Part shown: positions 44,701 through 57,400 of the stretch, piece by piece
Position numbering within the stretch: the stretch's first letter is position 1
Layout: each line of letters starts with the position of its first letter
Assembly: GCA_025024175.1 (NCBI GenBank)
Contig: QCXZ01000137.1
Location: forward strand, 15,562,001-15,626,000
Source: Rhyzopertha dominica
Taxonomy: Eukaryota > Arthropoda > Insecta > Coleoptera > Bostrichidae
Reading direction: 5' to 3'
DNA: 64,000 nt
Program-made: the position numbers and the translations under genes
The notes under the pieces: model-generated
Databases searched by the model: none
Seen by the model: only the letters and a program-made list of their open reading frames with translations
What the model was told of the DNA's origin: nothing

Positions 44701-47700
44701 AGCTATATACCCAAGAGAAAAAACTGACAAAATGTTATAAGTTAATCAAAAGCTGGTTATAGTTAAAAAAGAAAAGACGACATGAAATTTTAGATTGCAA
44801 ATACTTAGTACATAGTAATGTGCAAACCGGAACTCACTAGTATTAACTGTTAGAGAGATATCATGCAATTACAACGAAAACGGTTCTTATTGTATAACTA
44901 TGTCTAGATACTTATTTGAGTTTTGCTACTAGCCTGGGAATTCAAAGTTGCCAAAACACTCAGAATAGCTGAAGTCTAAAATTTTCAACCCCTAACTGTA
45001 CATGAAAAGCTGAAAAGCTACCTGCATAATAGAATACTGAATTATTGTGGGCAAAAATTGGCCCCATATCTGCAAGCTCGAAACTCTTGTGATTGGAGAT
45101 TACAAAAATGGTTTTGGCTTAAGCTGTTATTGTCGTTCTTCTCATTTATAGTCTTGCTACTGGTCGAAACACCACACTTATAGTGTATCACTTTGATCAT
45201 GAACACCGAAGGTAAAGCTTGCCGCTAGTTTATACAGACTTTACAATTCCTTCACTACATTTTTGTGGATGTTATTACAAGTCATATCTTCAGATTTTCA
45301 AGTGTCTTCAAAGGCACTGAAAATTTAGGAAAACAAATTTATGTTACTTCAGACTTGCAGCATCAAAGTATTCAAAACAAAATAAAAATTTTTGCAATGT
45401 TAATTTTTTACTATCTTTGTCTAATTAATAGAAATACTCTGCACTCTTATCTGAGTGTTCTCCACATAATTTGTATAGCGTACAAATTTGAACATAAGTA
45501 GATTTGGAATGGAACGTCGAATATTCCATATAGGCATATTTTGATAGTGTATTTTTTACCATCAAATTTAGCATATTTATAGATATTTAAAAAATGTTTA
45601 GTGCTACAAACAAATAAACAATACACCGTTATCTAAGGGCTCAACTATTAACGATTGCTTCTTATGTCACTAAAATCTTAACCTATTGATTTTTAAAAAT
45701 ATGAGAAAACCACAAATTTCTCCGAACGTATTTATAAGTACACTAACATTCTATAACNCGGTTGAAAAGTCATTCAGTTTTGCATCCAGGAGTCTANAAA
45801 TAGGCGTACCTTTTTCATATCAGAAACTGAACTGTCTGCATTTAATTATGATGTGCATTTCTTTCTCCAGTTATAGNTTCCTAATCCTAATCGAAAGCAA
45901 CAATCTGCTTAACTTTCTTAGTTTTCAATAAATATATTTTTCCCAAAAATATAATCCACATGGCATGATAAGAAGATAAGCTTCAAATTTATCAAGGAAC
46001 TGAACATGCACAAAATATTTCATAAAAATTTAAATAGCCTCCGAAGAAGATGTAATGGTATTGCAACATTCGGCGAAGATGGAAATCATCTATTAAACAT
46101 AAACCGATGATTTTTTATGGTCATCCTTTTCATACTTCCACTTCCTCATTATCGTAAGCACGCACCTCAGTCCGTTCATTTCTTTCCACCACAAATTACA
46201 AAACTAGGAAGTGCCAAGTTATGATCGTGAATGAGCATTTAAGGAAAACACTTATGCATGCGCTTCTTTCCATTCAATTAACTTCATTAAAACAGATTAC
46301 ACTTACGCGCACATCTAATATGGAGAAAGTGTTACAATCTAATACAGAAACTGAAATTTTTTTTCAGAGCATAAACCATATCGTACAATTAATGTAACCG
46401 ATGGCCAGCAATTGCGCATTTTATGATTTTTCATCGTTTTAAGTGGCTTCCACAATGAGCTTCGTAAAACTGTTCCTGCTCCTCCGGATTGCATGTCTTG
46501 CATTATGTAACAACTGGTAGAGAGACTGCTTTCATTGTGTACTGTTTTTGGGGCATAAAGCTGAGACGCGCCTAATTGTTATTGTAATTGATGTATGTTG
46601 CATGAATGCCAATCATAGTTTTTGTTTTGCTGCTCGTTGAATAATGCTTGCGACTACGAAATTAAGTATTGTTTTCGTCTTTAATCCAAGTAATAGCGTG
46701 ACGAGTGTTGAACGCTAAACGCAAGCATTTGTAATACTTATTCCTTTTTTTATTGTAGGTGTAACAGTTAAATTACTTATAGTTTGAAACAATCCCATAA
46801 AATTCTAAATATGGAATTAATGTTTTCTTATAGACTTTCATAGAAACATTGCTATTCTTGAAATATCCCGCTGAATGAATTCGATATTCAGTCTGTAAAG
46901 TTCTCGAATGCGTTTCCACGGAAACAATTATCTAATTCGGGGTTCCAATTAAACACAAAGCGTCGTTAGCCGCTTGCTACGGCGATTCATTAAACTCGGA
47001 TAATTCCCAGAAACAGAATTTTCACTTTTATAAGTCCATGGATATTTTGTTCGGCATAATTGCGATAATGTTTGGTAATTAAGCAGGCGAGCGAACATAA
47101 CAATGGCCGCGATTATTAACCAAACAGAGTGAGAAAAAAACTCCTCCATTCGCTCTCGCAAACGAAACGGAAGTAAAAGCGCTTATTTGAAGACTAATGA
47201 AACATTGGTCTAAATTACGTTTCGTATTTGAACATAGTAAAAATTGCAGGATTCAACATTCCCTAACTTTTCCTAACATATAGGTAAAACAAGTTAGTTG
47301 NATAGTTTACCGGAAACGATATTTTCTCTTTCTTAAACTATTTTAAAACACCCACCAAAAATGACGTCAGAAACAGAACACGAACACATTATGTCATTGA
47401 CTAAATACAAACGTTTTTTTTATTGTCTCGTTTTCAAAGAACGCTCTGCATTCCACATCTAGGTCAGTCTCGACTACAGATGACTTCACTAAGGATACTG
47501 AACAAACGATTCGGTACTGTTTTTATTAGCGAACTCAGGATCTTACGGATTGTCGATTGTCGATGTTGTTTTGTTTGAGTAAGTCAAGCACAATATAACA
47601 CAATTTTCTGTTTACTGAGTACGTTACTTTCATTGCAAGTAGTAAAATTACAAATACCAATTTTTCAGTTTATCTTCATAAGCATAAAGTTACCGTCTAA

Positions 47701-50532
47701 TAAAAACACATATTGTAACACAAGAATTAAGAAGCTTAGGTAGTACAAGACATTTATTTGTTTGTCTGCTCTAAGCGCTCTAGATTTCGTCAAATATATT
47801 AAACGAATTTAGCCAACCTCAAACTAAAATAATAAAGATACTTAAAACATAAATGCAGCTAGTACTTAATTAAAAAAAATTAGCACCTATTCCTATATAT
47901 GCCGTCCTATCCTACGAATACGATGACAAGGAAACAACAAAAAAGGAATAAAAATCATACCCTTGTAAGCTGCCGCCATCTACCTGTGAAATTTGGAACC
48001 TATATTGTTATCCTTAGTGGAGTTATTCGGAATCTCAATGTAGCCGTAGGTTTATATGAATTGCTGCACCTCTTATTTCCTTTATTTTTTCTACCTTAAT
48101 CTATAAACACGAAGGTGAGTTATGTACGGTGGTAAATATTGTTTACAATGGATGAGTGCGATAAAGAGTCATATGAAACGGGTTCTTTATAAAAAAAGTT
48201 CCTTTTTGCGTAGTTTCCGTCCTATGTGCAAAAAATATGCGAAATTTTATAAAAATCAGGAATTTTGGTAATTCTAGTATGCCATGTTCAAGTTGACAAC
48301 GTGACATATCTGAGAAGACAAACGCAAAGTTCATTTAATTTCTTTACTTTCAAGCTTTTGTACAAGTATTTGAACTTCCAATACAACTTTACAACTACTT
48401 TATAGTTCAAAAGCAATGCCAACCATCAATCAATAATGATGCTGTCCTAGATCACCTAAAGTGTACAACCCACTGAGTACAACCCTAAGCTATAGGAAAT
48501 AGGGAGAAACACCACCGATAAATTGTTACCTAATAAGTTCCGTAAGGCATATATGAAGAAGTATAGACAGTTTTAAAGGTGGTGTAATGAAAATGGAATT
48601 CAGAAGGTATGAAAAAACATTTTGATAAGTAGTTGTTAATGTAGAAGCTTAGTTTTAGTTCAATTTTTAGAGCTGTACTGCTTTTAAGATTTTGTTATGC
48701 TGCTATTCTTTGACAGTTGTGTTTAATCTCAACTCCGAGTTGTTTATCGATACAAACTTTACATAACACAATATGCCGTTTCAGAGTGACTGTATTTCGA
48801 AACGCAAGTGTGTTTTATAATGATTTCATCGAGAACTTAAAAAGCTGAAGGAACAGTGTTCAGGTTTTCGGTACAGCTATTTCAGATAAGATGCTGTTGA
48901 CGTAGTTGAAGTAACTAACCATTAGATATTTTTACCTGCTTGTGCGCCGGCGCCGTTACCAACAAAAATAAAAATCGTGTGATTCTTTGGCTGCATATCC
49001 AAAAATTGAAGGCTTTTAACCTTAGATACAAATCCTTACGATCCTTCCGGTGCTTCCCNAATAGGATTCCACCTCCTATTCAATTCAGCAATCTGCTTTA
49101 ACCCTCGTTCAGGTTATTAAGTACTTAAATCCAGCAAGTCGTTAAACTGGCACAGCACTTTGACCAGGTCTAATTATAATTTATGACGAATTTAATTTTA
49201 ATAAATCCGTGTCTCATTTGATGGTGGAGGAAATAAAAACGTGATGTTTATGGCTCGGGCTACTTAATGTTTGGAAAATTATAGCGTCTTAAAGTTTTAA
49301 CAAATTACGAGCAGCGCGCTTATAATTCAGCGATTAAAATATGTGTACGGACAAACGAGAACAAAAGAAGTAATCAGGCTGGTTTGCTTTTTATTATAGC
49401 CCATTTGGGTTTTAATAAAGGAGCACCTGTGTGCAAATCGCGACGGAAACAAAGAAATTTGCGGCTAGAGTATAAAAACCCATAGCGAGTTAATGTATGA
49501 GTAACGAACTGTAGCTGGTGAGCAAGGAATTTACCAAATTTAATGCTTCGTGCAAATAATTATACACGGCTGATGTCCTAATTAACATAACTTAGGCATG
49601 TATTCCTCAAAAGAAAACTAAATTTACAGCAGAACTACTAAAACTGAAAAGGTGTAGGGCGTAGTTACCTAAATGTATATAAATGTTCATCATCATCTAT
49701 TTGTCACCGTTATAATCGTACCACCTACACATCGTTTTCTTTCTCATACAAGTAATTAAAATTAAGTCAAGTTGTACTACAACATAATTAAAACAACAGC
49801 TTTTATTACAAAGCACATTTACACAACCTATTCATTCTGTTCAAGAGTTTATTACTAATGATTTGTGGTGTCTGCCGATGGAACTGCGTTCGTTGGACAT
49901 AACATCAGAACATCCTCAGTTCTACACAATTGGCGACGTCCTGAACTGAAGGCGTCCTGATGATGTCTCATACAACTGGGGACAGAACGTTGGCCAACAA
50001 TCTCAACCAAAGCAGTTCCAACCCGAAAAGCATGAATGTTCCAGTTTAGAAGTAGTTACGATAGGAATATTCGAGAGAGTACACAAACGGAAAATATCAT
50101 GCAGGCAAACAGTTGCCTGAACAACATTAACTCTGCTTTCAATGTATAGGTATTGTATTATGCACGTGCATAAACAGAGAAATTAATAAGCGTTTAAAGG
50201 AAGGTATATTACAGAATATCCAATTATCTAATAATGCAAAACAGTGTAATGTACAATCGAAAGCTGATATAGGGTTTCTGTCTCGCTGAACGTGATAATC
50301 CAACACAATATGGTACAGTTAACTTAATATTCCATAGTACGTGACGATAGATTAATGATTATTTTAATCTTCCTCGGAATGTGCTAAAATAGAAAGACTC
50401 AAAGAATTAGATGTTAACCATCAAAGGCTAACCTAAATTTTTCAAAAAAAAACATATTCTTAAAGTGGGATATATGTAGTAATGTTACTTCTATAAGAAC
50501 AGTCTTCACGAAATCTATTAAATCCACCTTAT
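41756..50532. other. Long gene-free stretch with GC-elevated islands
   Basis: No gene was recognised in about 8.8 kb. Three segments stand out by higher GC and homeodomain, GATA or forkhead-like words: 42290-42560, 46900-47200 (CCACGGAAACAATTATCTAATTC-like, TTGGTAATTAAGC) and 48980-49580 (AGCAGCGCGC, GTCTAATTATAATTTATG-like). They could be enhancers of the Bar-class gene downstream. 43880-44060 has repeated GTCTTGTC/GAGACAAG words of unknown origin. Confidence 0.3.
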
Positions 50533-50578
50533 TTAACCAATTGACAAAGCGCTTTCAGCTAATATAATCCATCATCAG
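50533..50578 (-). ncRNA. Weak hammerhead-like remnant
   Basis: The minus strand reads CTGATGA (50572-50578), then 15 bases with no convincing stem II, then GAAAGCGC and TTTGTC (to 50533). The word pattern CACTGATGATGG...GAAA-GCG-TTTGTC resembles Penelope-type hammerheads, but stem I and stem II do not form well. It lies 240 bases upstream of hammerhead copy C. Confidence 0.25.
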
Positions 50579-50770
50579 TGCCTAACAATCTAAATACAGA
50601 AATACAGAAGGATTTATAAAACTGACATTGTCAAATTCGAAACTAACTTGTCAACCTGATATTAGCATCTAGCAATTAAACGTAAACGAGGGTGTTGTTC
50701 TTAAAACTAATGTTTTACATTTGTGTGGAGTTTGGACAGTAAACACCCGCTTCGTTAACTAATTATTCAA

Positions 50771-51000
50771 CAGCTAGGTGGTGGCTTTGTCATCATGTCA
50801 GTGTAATGCTGACAGATGGCATTGCCATCCTAAATTCTTACTTTCATCATACCATTGCTTTGGTATATAAGCAAAACCAGTCTATGCCGTGTTGTCTACA
50901 CTAGACCTAAACTGTACTGATGAGCTGTAATGACAGCGAAATAGTACTATCTGCAGTTGGTTGAGGTGTAGACAGCACAGCATAGAGATGCATTTTAATT
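50771..51000 (+). repeat. Hammerhead-bearing repeat, copy C (retrozyme-like)
   Basis: The 5' part (50771-50830) is homologous to 29200-29256 and keeps two hairpins: TGTCAG/CTGACA and GATGGCA/TGCCATC. The 3' part holds a full hammerhead with extended stem I and the shared tail ending GATGCATTTTAA. In copy B the hairpin block lies downstream of the ribozyme instead. Copy C therefore represents one monomer cut at a different point of a tandem or circular unit. Confidence 0.7.
50881..50986 (+). ncRNA. Type I hammerhead ribozyme, family 2, long stem I
   Basis: Inner stem I AACTGTA (50910-50916) pairs with TGCAGTT (50952-50958), with one G.U wobble. Core CTGATGA is 50917-50923, stem II GCTGT/ACAGC (50924-50928, 50933-50937) has loop AATG, GAA is 50938-50940, palindromic stem III ATAGTACTAT is 50941-50950 and C17 is 50951. 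An outer stem I pairs 50881-50902 with 50964-50986 (CTATGC, TGTCTACAC and complement), with few mismatches across an internal loop. Such loops make the tertiary contacts needed for fast cleavage in natural hammerheads. Every invariant core base is present. Confidence 0.88.
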
Positions 51001-51228
51001 CTATGGTATTTGTTAAACAAATGGTTTAAAATGAGTTTTTATCGAATTTTTCCATAGAAAAATTAGTTGTACGAGGTATATTTGGTAAGACTATTTCCTT
51101 AATTAGATAAAAATAACAAACAAACCTTGTCAAACTTGTCAAACCCGGACGATATTTATCCGATTTTTCCCGGCAAAACTGCTGACAGCTAATGTCAAAA
51201 TAATTTCCCACTTGAAAATTAATAAATA

Positions 51229-51466
51229 TAACCAACGAAGCCGGCCTAGCTGTTCTAGTAGGTAGCGCGGAAGCGTGACTGCCTATGGCCAGGTAGGCTG
51301 TGGGTTCGAATCCCGCGTAAGGCATGGATGTTGTGAACATTAATTATGTACCTAATGCCTAATATAATACAATTCAATTCCAATAAAGATCACGTTATGA
51401 GCTGGCTAATTGCCAAAAGCTGGCAGGGCCATTAATAATAAATAATAAACAATATTAACCAACGAA
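51229..51466 (+). mobile_element. tRNA-derived SINE with 11-bp target duplication
   Basis: The element runs 51240-51455 (216 bp), flanked by TAACCAACGAA on both sides (51229-51239 and 51456-51466). The head is tRNA-like: a GCC..GGC acceptor remnant, a D-arm-like TAGC...GGTAGCGC, an anticodon stem CTGCC/GGTAG, a T arm GTGGG/CCCGC with loop TTCGAAT, and a B box GGTTCGAATCC (51303-51313) for RNA polymerase III. The body follows, with GAGCTGGCTAATTGCC and AAAGCTGGCAGGGCC. The tail is ATAATAAATAATAAAC-like, suggesting priming by LINE machinery. The clean duplication suggests a fairly recent insertion. Confidence 0.9.
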
Positions 51467-52927
51467 TTCTTGTCACTGATTGGTGAAAATTGACAGGAAA
51501 AAATAATCACTGAAAAACTGCATTTATATTAGTTAGCAGTGTTTGATATTCTTTATTTGGTAAAGTAGGACTACACATATATAGCAAAGTATTTTAAAAA
51601 CAGCTGATGTCGCTCATCTTCACCTACACAACCGACTCATGGCATCATACAATAATAACGTGCCTTGTAATTCACAAGTGAACAGATAAACACAACTAGA
51701 GAAATGTTCATCCCAATCTAAATCCACACTATACGTACAAAACCTGCTCAGGTTCCCACTCGCACATGAGACAGTATCGTCGACACGATCAGCACGATTT
51801 AAAACTGGTCATTACTTATCGGTACAGGATATCCGCACAGCACAGCGCTATCTCCATGGTATCTCTCTCCAACAATGCCCCCACAAGCGTTCCACCTATA
51901 CGAGACATGCGAATATTAACTACGTAAAGTGCCTAATCACATAATCTACCGCTTTATCTAAACTCGCCCCCAAATAAATAATTATAACCGTGTACGCTCA
52001 GCAGCCCCCGCACAGACCGGCTGAACGAGAGGGGATGGTCTGGAGTGCAAGGGCCGTACCTAGGAAAGATATTGTGGTAATGGTATAGTTGGTATGCAAA
52101 ACATGCCACCTACGAGTTTTGACAGATTTCTACACTGCACGTTGTGTTTTCCAATATGGTGTTTAAATTTGGAAAAAGCCTTGAATAAATAAATAAATTG
52201 TAGTATCATCTGTAATTTTAAGCATCAATAATTATTTTAATGTGAATGCCACCAATTTGCTGTGACAATGTTGAAAATTAGTAAAAACTGAAAAAGCGAT
52301 TTTGCACTAAACATAAAACTAGTTTGTTTACAACATGTGGAAAACTATGCCTTAAAAATTATTTTCCTAAAAAACGATTTAGCTTTATTTTCCGTTAAAT
52401 TGCGTTAATATATTGCCCTTTAGCTTAGTAGGTTTTTGCAATTCTCACTAAATATTCAGTCAACTAAGCTTCACTTGCTTACGTATTTACTGCAAATTTA
52501 CCAACCACGATAACTTTGTCACACAACTGCACTTGTTTTGCATACCTACCTAATGACACCTGCATCCGCTGGAAGAAGACTAAAACCAGTATTGAAATCG
52601 AGATACCCTTTACAACAATTTTGGGTCATATAAAATAAAAAATAAACAATTTTTTATTTTCCTTGCCAAGTAAGTTAAAAAACTGTTAAAAAAGAGTCCA
52701 ATTCGAATCTTCATTTTTAGATTTAACATATCTAACTAGGAATAAGAAAAAAATAAAAATAGTATGCGTCATCACCAACTAATATTATTTTATTTTAACA
52801 GATGATCCAATTACAGGGTCGAAAAAACATTAGATGTAAAAAAGGACATTAAAAAACTATACCGGCAAAAAACTATAAATGAACAGCGAAAAGACCTAAC
52901 ATTACTACACAGCTGAGAATTTAGATT
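51467..52927. other. Gene-free AT-rich stretch
   Basis: No coding or RNA feature was recognised. A slightly GC-richer patch lies at 51960-52060. Confidence 0.4.
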
Positions 52928-54430
52928 TTATCTGCTTGATTGTAGTATTGAAAATGCCAAAATCTTCGTGTAGATGCTCACAATTACGATAACATAATGT
53001 AAATTGGTGAATGCATCAAAATGGTAGTTCACGTACGCGGTAGATAAAACAGTGAACTGGAACGAGTCAATGGAGTTGATGCACGAAAACCAACTTGAAC
53101 ATATAAATAGCACACCTTGCATCCCCCTACGTCGCTCCATAGAGACATAATCAAAGCGAGCCAATAATGGATTCTGATCACAAGTAATCTGAGGATATTG
53201 ATGGTCTGATTTAAATGCTAATATTAGGAATCGTCCAAGTAAAGTCTCTAAACTATTGATATGTATACTATAATGCGAACGGGTCATCAAAAGTAACACC
53301 CAAGTCCCTGCAAGTAGTTCTCGTCTTAGAACATGACCTTCGAAGTTAATCAAAAGTAAATTTAAGTTTTCTTAGAATAAGAGACAACATTACATTTGTC
53401 TAGGTTCATGTTGAATCCATTAACAAAGCACCTGTCCTGGATTTCCATTCAAGTTATCCTGCAGGTGTTGACAATCATCTAAGTTGTTAATATTATAAAA
53501 TAATTTCATATCATCCGCATACAGAAGTGACGGAGAAATTAAGTCATTAACGATGTCATTAATAAACAAATTAAATAATAGAGGCCCTAACACTGAAGCA
53601 TGAGGAACACCTGATAGATATAAATTGTTATAAGATTTTTTACCCATATATTGAACATACCGACGACAACTTAGCTACGACTGCAAAAAAACAACATTAT
53701 TTACTGTGGAAACCTACGGTACACAATTTAGACAAGAGATTAATACAGTTAAAAATATAGCTTAAGTCCATGTAAATCACATCAACCAGTCCACCTTTAT
53801 CAATACTTTCAGCTTTACACTGTGATACAGACTAGTTTTGCAATTATGGAACGGTTAGGCATAAACCAATGTTAATTTTTTACATATGTGTTTAACTTGT
53901 GGATAAAATATTTCGTGTAATACAAATTCAAACAGTTTAGCAAAGTTGTCTATAACTGCAATAGATCTATAATTTACAATTTCAGCTTTATCGCCTTTTC
54001 GAAAGATGGGACAAACTTGAAAAATTTTCCATTTGTCGGGAAATTTCCCTGCGTTAATAGAGATGTTAAAAATGTGGGCAAGCGGTGCAGTCAATATAAG
54101 TGCACAATCGTTTACAAAGAAAGCGGGTAGTTCATCCGGACCTGCTGTATATCTGGGTTCAAGCTTTTTGAATGCTGTAAGAACGTCTTCTTCAGTTATG
54201 GCTCCCATTATTACGCTTGTATTAGTAGTACCCTCTAGAAGAGAAGAATTAGTAGGCCGTACGTGAGCGGAGCAAAAATAGTTAGTTGGCAAACTCATTA
54301 GCAATATCCTCAGGATTATCATTTATTGGGATCAAGGTGTATAAGTTTCCTGCTATTTACAAAAGCTTTGTGGATTAGAAGTCAAATTTCTTTCAACAGA
54401 TTGAAAAAAAGAATCCGGCAAAATAATGTC
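52928..54430 (-). pseudogene. LINE (non-LTR retrotransposon) reverse transcriptase relic
   Basis: Reading down the minus strand: a linker end (FFQSVERNLTSNPQSF, NDNPEDIANEFAN) near 54.43-54.27 kb; RT blocks ITEEDVLTAFKKLEP, RYTAGPDELP, FRKGDKAEIVNYRSIAVI and FAKLFEFVLHE (54.2-53.87); GLVDVIYMDLS (motif A region, about 53.77 kb); GVPHASVLGPLLFNLFINDI and SLLYADDMKLF (53.61-53.50); and thumb-region pieces FEGHVLRRE, LLARFDYVSMERRR down to 53.1 kb. The YADD catalytic pair is intact, but GVPQGS is GVPHAS and KAFD is lost. It has several frameshifts. The clade is jockey/CR1-like as far as can be judged. There is no endonuclease domain or poly(A) tail. Confidence 0.85.
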
Positions 54431-57400
54431 AGTGCCTCACATTCCATTTGTATTGTCACTTTAGACAAATACGGCCGCTCTGTTTTCGGTACGCGCGGGC
54501 TCTGTCTTCGGTACGTGCTGGTTTATAATTGTAATATTATCCAATATTATATCCATATTATTTCGCATGTGTAATCTTACAATATTCACCGTTTTCATTT
54601 GTAAGACTCTCAAGTTTTGCCATCCCCAATATAGCCTTTCCTACCGTACACCATGATTGCGCCCTGATCCGGTCCTGTAGTTCTACAAGGGCGCACAACA
54701 CGGTTCGATAATCGCACCTCGCAATGCCACAGTGCGGCGGGCACTCATGCTTGACTCCCATAAAAGAGGGCTTAATTTCGGCATAATTGTTACGGTGACA
54801 CCATCTGTTTCCTTTCGTACGCAGCGAGAGAGAGCGAGCGCTGGGGAAAACGCTAATGGTAACAATCAGATTAAGCTCGTATTGCCTGCATTATCGAACG
54901 CCCCTCTTCACCGACCGAGCCGTTCGCCGAGAAGATATTCGAATTGACAAATTATGATTGCATCGCACGGAGGTGGAGATTTACGGCCCGCTGGCTCGTA
55001 AAGGGTTGATAACGAAAAAATGCCCGTGTTTATTCGGGAAGCTGATAGCCAAATGATCATTTGTATAATGCTTAGAGTCGTTGAGATAGGACGCATAAGC
55101 GATAAGGACATTTTTGTAAACGGCGATGCATTCCTTGATAAACTTAAACACGTACGTAGGAATTAATATGAGGATTTTTATGCAGATTAAAACAACTATA
55201 TGCGGCGGACAATGTTACACTGCCACCAGTGTTATTAATAATCAACGGTTGGCATTTTGAATAATCCGGATGTATTAAATAAGCAGCTTGAAAATTCCCT
55301 TTAACCTGTTTATCTAATAGTGATGACAGATATATTTAAATCACATACATTTCAATCGCATACAATAATCGAATTAATTTATTGTCGCAGTGATATTTGT
55401 TATATTTTGTATCTGATACGGTTAGAACAGATCTTTAAGTCGCTTTTAACGAGGTTTTTTATACATTTCCTATTTATATGCAATTATAATACATGTCGTA
55501 GATAAAATAGGCGTCCCTGTCGCGCAAACATCTGCTGCTGTGGTAGATATGCACAAATTTTTTTGTATTACTGGAATATCCACCGAAATGCTATAACACA
55601 GTAAACGGTTCGACAAAACGAAAATTATACTAACTTGTTTTAAAAGCAACTAAACCCTCGCCATATAGGTAGGAATTATTTGTATTTGTATAGGTTTATA
55701 TAGTTTATGCATAAATAGAAACGTTAGTAATGCGTCTTCTCCTCCCAAATATATCAGTTATTTTATATGAGCTGAAATTCTCTCTTCAATAAACGTGGAC
55801 CATGCATAGTTTTTTTATCATTTATATATTGTGAAATACAAGTATTATGATTTATGTTATTCTCGAAATTAAGTCTAAAAATTAATGCAAGTTTTCAAGC
55901 GACAACATTATCGTCAACTTCTGCACATATTGTTCAAAGCTTGAAGATCTGGTCCCAACAAAAGTTAGCGAATTCGGTAAAAGAGCAGGATCACGAAGAA
56001 CAATGGTGATAATATCTATAATCGTCCTATTGTGCTCACAATGCTGAGCGATTGTAGATGAAACAGCAATAGAATTTAAAGCTCGTCAGATGCAGAAGAG
56101 TTTCAGGTAACTGGGAAAACGATTAAAAGGAAAATTATATGAAAGGCTGTGTTTGCAATTTGGGTCGGTAGATCAGGATTGGAATCCTCAGCAAATAACC
56201 GAATGGTTTTATTGGAGATTAAAGCATGACCACGCTTTGCCTCACTCTGCTTGAATGGTAACTGAATATTTGGACATAACTATTTTAACATCGCCTAAAA
56301 CAATAATTGACAAAAGAAAAAGGAAAATAAAGAAATGGCTCTGAAGAAGCAAAGGGTTAGTGATTGTGTAACACCTCAGATACAGATGTGTGCACTTGCT
56401 TTGAAAATACTGATTTGAACGTAGTCGATTGCATGAAACGATAGGTAGTTTTAAATTATTGTCATCAGGAAGATAATTATAGGTACAGCATTACTGGGAG
56501 TAATATACAATAATGATTTTCTAGATAGGTACTATCTGGTATGCAAAAATTAAACAGTAGATATCTGATGAATCTATAATAGTGTTTTAGCCAGATATTT
56601 AAATGCAAGCGTTGCATAAATTTTGCAAACGACTGTACCTATAATTCAAAAATAAAAACCAATGGATTGGTTATGAGAATGAAAATAAAAAGGTCTCATG
56701 AGAAGTGAAGTAAATTCGTCTAAATATGCAATCGGCGTGGGTAAATTTTTTGCAGAAAAGGAAAGTAAAAATTGTATTCTACACCCTTTTTTAAACCAAA
56801 TGTTGTTTAAGTATGTTACCTATTTGAAGATTCTTTTATTTGTCTGTTTACTAAATAAATGTAAGGTACCTATAACATNTATGTATATACATTTTCTCCA
56901 TGGTTCTTGTACCTGAAAAGCAAATTTTAGAATTTCCCTTGAACTTACCATATTACTTCAGTTATTAGATTACCTAGATTCAGGCTTTCGTCATTTGAAG
57001 AGTTCTTAAAATTTCTAAAGCATAATGTTGATAGACAAAATAAGTATTACGATACACCACAAACTTAAGCAGCGCATTGAAAAGAGTAAAATTGTTGCAC
57101 TATTTTTAGATCAGTATTACAGATAAGAGGCTTTTTTTCTTGAAGGCCAGAAAATGACTAGCATTCTAAGATTGCGTTCTCGAGCTAGATTAAACCTATA
57201 ATTTTTATTATTAATTTAAGTAATGTGGCATCCGAGTATGTTTGTAAGATACAAGAATAATTAAGAAAGTTATATACTTATTATTTTCAAATGTAGGAAG
57301 TGTAACAATACGGTCTACCTATCTACTCGTATATTTGTATTTAGCACCTGCCTCCGCGACATAATGCCTACTATTTATATAGATATGCGTATGCTGGACT

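Noticed and set aside
51026..51340. 104-codon minus-strand frame
   Set aside because: It runs through the antisense of the SINE head; the tRNA-like structure and target duplication explain the sequence.
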